Positions 5,148 through 9,126 of a DNA stretch of 9,126 bases are shown here, piece by piece. The notes under the pieces were generated by a model, which was not told where the DNA came from, did not search any database, and saw only the letters and a program-made list of their open reading frames with translations. The position numbers were made by a program, and so were the translations under genes. The stretch is from Bacillota bacterium (GTDB lineage Bacteria; Bacillota; Dethiobacteria; Dethiobacterales; Dethiobacteraceae), in contig QLUI01000049.1 in assembly GCA_018725345.1 (NCBI GenBank), positions 1 through 9,126 on the forward strand, in the 5' to 3' direction. Within the stretch, counting starts at the first letter, position 1. Every line of letters starts with the position of its first letter.

Positions 5148-7169
5148 TTAGTCTTTAGACCTTTCCAAAACAAACAAAACCTGGCCTTCCTGAACAATAT
5201 CGTTAAGCTTAAAAACAATTTCATTGATCTGTGCGTCATAAGGCGCGATGATAGTAGTTTCCATCTTCATCGCTTCGATATTGGCAATTTCTTCGCCTTT
5301 GCTAACAATATCGCCCACTTTTAAGTGCCCGCGCTTTTGATTGCCTAAACGCCAAACAGTACCGTTAATTGGTGAGGGAACATCTTTTTCGCCTTTTGCC
5401 ATCCTTATTTCTGTCTTTGTTACCCTAGGCGTCGCGACAGTATATACCCGAGTCTTATTATTTACGCGCATTACAACATGAACCAGTCCCTCATGCTCAC
5501 CACCAATGGAAACAAGCTCAATGCAAAAAGGCTTGCCTTCAATTTCAAATTCCACTTTATCGCCTGGCTTCTTCAGCCCTTCACGCCAAACCTTGGTAGG
5601 CAATACATAAGGCGCCTCGCCAAAGCGTTCTTTAAATTCAATATACTCCACAGTATCTTTCGGGTGCATCAAGTAGAGAATAAACTCTTCCTCAGAGGGA
5701 TGCCGGCCAATCTCAGTGCCTAATACACTCCGTGCGGAAGCTAAATCTTCATCCTCCAGCAAGTCTAACGGAGACGCATCTTCTCTGCTTTGTTGCGCTT
5801 GAGCCCACTCAGAACCAAAAGCGCTTTTATAGACCCATTCCGCCGGCCAGCCGATGGGAAGCTTACCGTAACGACCCAAGAGCAGATTCTTAAAGTCCCC
5901 TGGTGCATTAGAAAAAAGTCGCAACAACTCTTTCTGTTCCTCTCCCTCCAAAGCTGAGAAGTTCTGTTCTTTTTCAATAAATTTTTTGAGCAGGGCAATC
6001 AGGTGGCGTACGCCTGCTTCACCCTTTTCCTTGGCATATTTATTAACCATCCCGCTACAAGTAGTCCAGGTAATCTGCGAACCGGGAGTTACATCAAAAT
6101 AATTGATAATCTGATTATAAAATGACATTACGGTGAGGATAGCAGGCATTAAGTGTAAAAAACCGCCTTGTTGTGCCTGCTCAAAAGAGCTGGGGAAAGC
6201 TCCCCCGGGCATTCTGTGAGCAAGCACCCCATGATCAAAACCTTTAAACGGCGACTCCGCCCATTCGTACTGGCTTATCCATTCCCTCACCTTTTGCACC
6301 GCTTCTTCCGCTACAGCACGGTTAAGATGCACAGGAATACCAGATTCTTCTAAATAGGCCTGCACACTTAGAACAGGAGGCTGACCATAAAAGCGGGTCA
6401 GAGAATCCTCCTCGACATCAACAATCTTGACTCCCGAACGGGCAGCCGCAAGCAGAGCAGGTAGAGCTAAACCGTCTGTTGTATGCCGATGGTATTGAAT
6501 TACCAGTTCCGGGTAAGCCGATTTGATACTGTCTACCAAGTTGGCAATACGCTTCGGACTGCCCACCCCAGCCATATCCTTAATCACCAAAATTATTTCT
6601 TCCGTACCACCGCAAAGAGCAACAATTTCCCGCACCAGACTAAGATAATACTCATCTGATGCCCAAGCAGCCTGAGTGAAAGAGAGCGTAGGCGCAAACA
6701 ACTTTCCGCGCCTCATGATCACATCTGCCACCACACGCATATTGCGAATGTCGTTTAAGAAAGAAAAGCAACGCCAGACATCAATGTCAACAGCAGAGAC
6801 CACATATTCAATAACATTGCGAGGGTAGGGTCGGTAACCCCAGAGACTTGCATCCCGTACCAGCGTTTGCAAAAGCACATTAGGCATTTTCTCCCGCAGA
6901 CTGCAAAGCTCAACAAAAGGGCTCTCTCTCCGGCTCATAATCCCAACATGCCAGCGGGCTCCTCCATGGCACTCCGCACTAAAGAGGCCCATCTCATTGT
7001 AAAAAGGAGCCAACGCGGCTAAATCGTGGTGCCGCAGACGGTTCTTATAATCGGATTGGCCGGCATCACGCATCCCGGTGGAGGTGAGACATACTCCCGG
7101 CAATTCACGAACAGCCTTTGTGATTTCCCGGGGCGACATGCCCGGCTTAACAAAAATATTATGCATCAT
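5148..7169 (-). CDS. pycB: Pyruvate carboxylase subunit B (carboxyltransferase-BCCP)
   Basis: Carboxyltransferase plus biotin carrier half of a two-subunit biotin carboxylase; it probably moves CO2 from carboxybiotin to pyruvate to form oxaloacetate. Numbering is from the ATG at 7169 (673 residues). The TIM-barrel domain has RDAGQ (34-38), Arg105, KDMAG (Lys197, expected carbamylated lysine), a YHRHT motif with metal-binding His227 and His229, and VTPGS with Thr361. A PYC-type conserved region follows (GRYGKLP; later FGEAPYVLPT). The C-terminal biotinyl domain carries EAMKME with biotin-accepting Lys635. Departures from the usual family: RDAHQS is RDAGQS, WGGATFD is HGGARWH, HLHTHD is QYHRHT. 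The gene starts just after the pycA stop; AGGA upstream also fits ATG 7166, and an alternative TTG at 7187 would overlap pycA. Oxaloacetate decarboxylase alpha or 2-oxoglutarate carboxylase are related alternatives. Confidence 0.87.
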   Translation of the reverse strand: MMHNIFVKPGMSPREITKAVRELPGVCLTSTGMRDAGQSDYKNRLRHHDLAALAPFYNEMGLFSAECHGGARWHVGIMSRRESPFVELCSLREKMPNVLLQTLVRDASLWGYRPYPRNVIEYVVSAVDIDVWRCFSFLNDIRNMRVVADVIMRRGKLFAPTLSFTQAAWASDEYYLSLVREIVALCGGTEEIILVIKDMAGVGSPKRIANLVDSIKSAYPELVIQYHRHTTDGLALPALLAAARSGVKIVDVEEDSLTRFYGQPPVLSVQAYLEESGIPVHLNRAVAEEAVQKVREWISQYEWAESPFKGFDHGVLAHRMPGGAFPSSFEQAQQGGFLHLMPAILTVMSFYNQIINYFDVTPGSQITWTTCSGMVNKYAKEKGEAGVRHLIALLKKFIEKEQNFSALEGEEQKELLRLFSNAPGDFKNLLLGRYGKLPIGWPAEWVYKSAFGSEWAQAQQSREDASPLDLLEDEDLASARSVLGTEIGRHPSEEEFILYLMHPKDTVEYIEFKERFGEAPYVLPTKVWREGLKKPGDKVEFEIEGKPFCIELVSIGGEHEGLVHVVMRVNNKTRVYTVATPRVTKTEIRMAKGEKDVPSPINGTVWRLGNQKRGHLKVGDIVSKGEEIANIEAMKMETTIIAPYDAQINEIVFKLNDIVQEGQVLFVLERSKD

Positions 7170-7177
7170 AATTTTCC

Positions 7178-8635
7178 TCACATCCAAGTTTGGGGACCGA
7201 GAGCGGATATTTCCGCAACAAATCGGGCCACTTTTAGCGCTTCGTCTTCATGGTCTACCTCAACAAAGGTTGATACCAAATCCCGCATGTTTTCCTCAAT
7301 AAATCGGGTAGAGAATTCGCCCGCAATAAAGGACGGATGCCGGATAATGCTTAAAAGCAGCGGAGCTAAGGTCTTAACCCCTTCAACCCTCAAGTTACGG
7401 CTCAGCGACCGATCCATGACGCGAATTGCATCAGCCCGATCAGCGCCGGCTGACATCACCAACATAATAAGCGAGTCATAATATGATGGAATATCTGCCC
7501 CTTCATAGACTCCGGAAGAGATTCGTACACCGGGTCCGTGCGGTTCATGCAGTCTGCTTATTCTCCCAAATGAAGGGCTAAACGTACGGGGATCCTCCGC
7601 ATTAAGCCTAGCTTCCATTGCCCAGCGATTAGGTCTGATCTCATTCTGAGTAAAGGGCAGCTTCTTACCCATTGATACATCAAGCATAATACCAACAATA
7701 TCAAGACCGGTGATCAGTTCCGTAATGCCATGTTCCACCTGCAAACGAGTGTTTACTTCCAAAAAATAATACTTCTGCGTGGCAGAATCAAAGAGAAACT
7801 CTACCGTTCCCGCAGTTGAGTAGCCAATTTGCTTCATCAGCGCAACTGCCCTACCGCAAATTTCTTGCCTTAACTCTTCGCTTAGTGACGGGGATGGCGC
7901 CTCCTCAATGATTTTCTGGTTGCGCCGCTGCAGAGTACATTCTCGCTCATAAAGATGAACTACATTGCCAAACTTGTCTGCCACCACCTGCACTTCAATA
8001 TGGCGCCCACGCTCAATATATTTTTCCACCAGCACTTTGCTATTGCCAAATGACTTCTGCCCCTCGGAGCGCACTTGCGCCAGCGCCCTGCTCAGTTCAG
8101 CCTCAGACTCCACTTTGACCATCCCTTTACCGCCTCCTCCGGCGGCTGCCTTGATAATTATGGGGTAAGCCACGTCTTTATCCCTAAGCCAACTGGTAAT
8201 ATCTTCTTCCGTATTCACTTTGCTAACACCGGGAATGGTCGGTACATTTATTTTTTCGACAATTTCCTTCGCTTTAATTTTATCACCCATGTCCCTGATT
8301 ACATTAGGCTCAGGTCCAATCCAAGTTAAACCGGCAGCAAGAACACGCCTGGCAAATTCATCATTCTCGGCCAGAAAACCCCAACCTGGGTGGACAGCAT
8401 CAGCTTTACTTTTCAGCGCCGCATTAATGATTTTATCCATATTAAGATAGGACTCGCCGGGCGGGGCTTCACCTATATGCACCGCTGAATCAGCCACCGT
8501 CACATGATGAGCCAACCGGTCCGGAGTGCTGTAAACAGCAGTAGTCTGGATCTTACGGTCAATACAGGTATGCATAACACGTACCGCCGGCACACCACGA
8601 TTAGCCACCAAAACTTTATTTATCGCTTTTAGCAT
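7178..8635 (-). CDS. pycA: Pyruvate carboxylase subunit A (biotin carboxylase)
   Basis: ATP-grasp biotin carboxylase that carboxylates the biotin on PycB using ATP and bicarbonate. Numbering is from the ATG at 8635 (485 residues). It has an N-terminal ANRG nucleotide-fold motif (11-14), HPGWGF (82-87), the glycine-rich AAAGGGGKGM loop (about 163-172), RHIEVQ (His212, Glu214), and FLEVNTRLQVEH with Glu293, Asn295, Arg297, Gln299 and Glu301. EARLNAEDP carries Arg343, and the C-terminal lobe has YDSLI and GVKT. Unusual positions: NRGEIA is NRGVPA, RRHQK is RRNQK, VEHPVTE is VEHGITE. GAGGTG eight bases ahead selects the ATG; the GTG at 8641 is too close to it. It is followed by pycB with 8 bases between. 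Acetyl-CoA carboxylase AccC is an alternative, but the pycB partner argues for PYC. Confidence 0.87.
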   Translation of the reverse strand: MLKAINKVLVANRGVPAVRVMHTCIDRKIQTTAVYSTPDRLAHHVTVADSAVHIGEAPPGESYLNMDKIINAALKSKADAVHPGWGFLAENDEFARRVLAAGLTWIGPEPNVIRDMGDKIKAKEIVEKINVPTIPGVSKVNTEEDITSWLRDKDVAYPIIIKAAAGGGGKGMVKVESEAELSRALAQVRSEGQKSFGNSKVLVEKYIERGRHIEVQVVADKFGNVVHLYERECTLQRRNQKIIEEAPSPSLSEELRQEICGRAVALMKQIGYSTAGTVEFLFDSATQKYYFLEVNTRLQVEHGITELITGLDIVGIMLDVSMGKKLPFTQNEIRPNRWAMEARLNAEDPRTFSPSFGRISRLHEPHGPGVRISSGVYEGADIPSYYDSLIMLVMSAGADRADAIRVMDRSLSRNLRVEGVKTLAPLLLSIIRHPSFIAGEFSTRFIEENMRDLVSTFVEVDHEDEALKVARFVAEISALGPQTWM

Positions 8636-8760
8636 AAACACGACACCTCTTCCTTCGCTTCGCCGGCAACAAAAATAAGTATTCCGGTCTTCATCAAGTG
8701 CGCTTTAGGGGAACACCAGGTACCGGCAGTTTCAGAAATTAAGGAGAAAAATAGCTAGTT

Positions 8761-8799
8761 AAAAAATCCGGCATATATGTAGCGAACACATACACCGGA
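8761..8799 (-). terminator. Strong intrinsic terminator upstream of pycA
   Basis: Minus-strand hairpin with a 14-bp stem: left arm 8799-8786 and right arm 8780-8767, including three G-U pairs. The loop is TCGCT, followed by six T (8766-8761). It lies 125 bases before the pycA ATG and about 70 bases after a predicted promoter start. It therefore interrupts the likely pycA leader, as an attenuator would, or ends a small RNA or a gene beyond the window. Confidence 0.8.
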
Positions 8800-8871
8800 C
8801 TGCACATAACCGATATTACTACCCGCTAGATGCCCCCGTAACTACTCTCTTGAAAATTTCTATTAAGTAAA

Positions 8872-8900
8872 ATAATAAAGCAAAAACAAGTAAATTTCAA
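8872..8900 (-). promoter_or_regulatory. Predicted promoter upstream of pycA
   Basis: TTGAAA (8900-8895), 17-base spacer, and TATTAT (8877-8872). Transcription would begin near 8865, giving about 100 bases up to the terminator at 8761 and a total leader of about 230 bases to pycA. No other convincing promoter is seen between the terminator and pycA. Confidence 0.55.
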
Positions 8901-8945
8901 GTATATTTTTCTAATATGTAAACTGACTGTGCATAACTTCCCATT

Positions 8946-9005
8946 AAATCCCCTCTCACTGCACAACAAATCCCCTCTCACTCTGGGAGAGGGCTAGGGT
9001 GAGGG
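8946..9005. repeat. REP-like palindromic repeat with a partial second copy
   Basis: A 15-base direct repeat (AAATCCCCTCTCACT) occurs at 8946-8960 and 8968-8982. The second copy runs into a palindromic unit: CCCTCTC (8973-8979) pairs with GAGAGGG (8987-8993), and CTCAC can pair with GTGAG at 8999-9003. The pattern (CCCTCACCCTAGCCCTCTCCC on the minus strand, in two pieces) resembles short intergenic REP-type repeats seen in many bacteria. The first copy looks like a partial duplication. It is noncoding. Confidence 0.6.
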
Positions 9006-9126
9006 CAAAACATTTTCATGCTAACTGTGGTACCGCTGGCAAGATGATTGTCATACTGCTTAAACTGCAGAATAGTTTTATTTCGGCATTAATCAGCGGC
9101 CGGTTCGGTATACATTTTAATTTGAG

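Larger units (their letters stand above)
8636..9126. other. 491-base stretch without a convincing gene
   Basis: This region upstream of pycA holds the leader terminator (8761-8799), a sigma-A-like promoter (8872-8900), the REP-like repeat (8946-9005), and a near-repeat GACTGCACATAAC (8798-8810) / GACTGTGCATAAC (8925-8937) with two mismatches. From 9006 to the window end I see no structure. A minus-strand frame is open from the edge to a TGA at 9018-9016 (36 codons), and a plus-strand frame is open from ATG 9044 to the edge (27 codons); neither has support from a ribosome site or recognisable sequence. Confidence 0.6.

Noticed and set aside
4838..5239. Long minus-strand open frame crossing the tRNA-Val gene and into pycB.
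   Set aside because: It runs through the tRNA, both terminators and the end of pycB. Its C-terminus is simply the translated antisense of tRNA-Val, a common false gene call.
8946..8982. Two 15-base repeats considered as the start of a CRISPR array.
   Set aside because: Only two copies with a seven-base gap, the repeats are too short, and the second is part of a larger palindrome typical of REP elements.
9016..9126. Minus-strand open frame from the window edge to TGA, which could be the tail of an upstream gene.
   Set aside because: Thirty-six codons with no recognisable family sequence, and the opposite strand is equally open; coding cannot be claimed.

Overview
The window looks like chromosomal DNA from a spore-forming, low-to-moderate-GC Firmicute, probably Clostridia or a relative such as Peptococcaceae. 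The evidence is gene order (ytxC-like, thrS, infC, rpmI, rplT), Bacillus/Clostridia-type Shine-Dalgarno sequences, an L20-type attenuator leader and a two-subunit pyruvate carboxylase. The placement is inference; no rRNA is present.

Positions 1-1353, read on the minus strand, hold the infC-rpmI-rplT operon. A strong extended -10 promoter overlaps the thrS stop codon. A leader of about 195 nt with a Rho-independent terminator follows, as in L20-autoregulated operons. infC (IF3) starts at a rare ATT codon and is followed by rpmI (L35) and rplT (L20). Upstream, also on the minus strand, lie thrS (threonyl-tRNA synthetase, likely TTG start), a small DUF445 membrane protein, and a YtxC-family sporulation-associated gene whose 5' end looks damaged or shortened. 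A 21-bp perfect hairpin at the ytxC stop separates ytxC from DUF445-thrS. No T-box was found for thrS.

Positions 4781-4943 on the plus strand hold a self-contained tRNA-Val(GAC) unit: promoter, tRNA with encoded CCA, and terminator. Positions 4944-5147 carry no gene but hold a GC-rich segment with several nested hairpins and a bidirectional terminator. Its 5' part could compete with the terminator, an attenuator-like layout with no gene behind it on that strand.

Positions 5148-8635 on the minus strand hold pycA-pycB, a two-gene biotin-dependent carboxylase. PycA is the ATP-grasp biotin carboxylase. PycB is the carboxyltransferase fused to the biotin carrier domain. Together they most likely make oxaloacetate from pyruvate, bicarbonate and ATP. 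Both keep most catalytic residues but differ from textbook motifs at several normally conserved sites. Upstream of pycA are 491 bases without a convincing gene: a sigma-A-like promoter, a strong intrinsic terminator in the would-be leader (possible attenuator or small RNA), and a REP-like palindromic repeat.

Most of the window is ordinary housekeeping content. The points most worth a second look are the pycA leader terminator, the structured 4981-5125 segment, the broken start of ytxC and the divergent active-site motifs of PycA and PycB. I see no clear evidence for a wholly new system.
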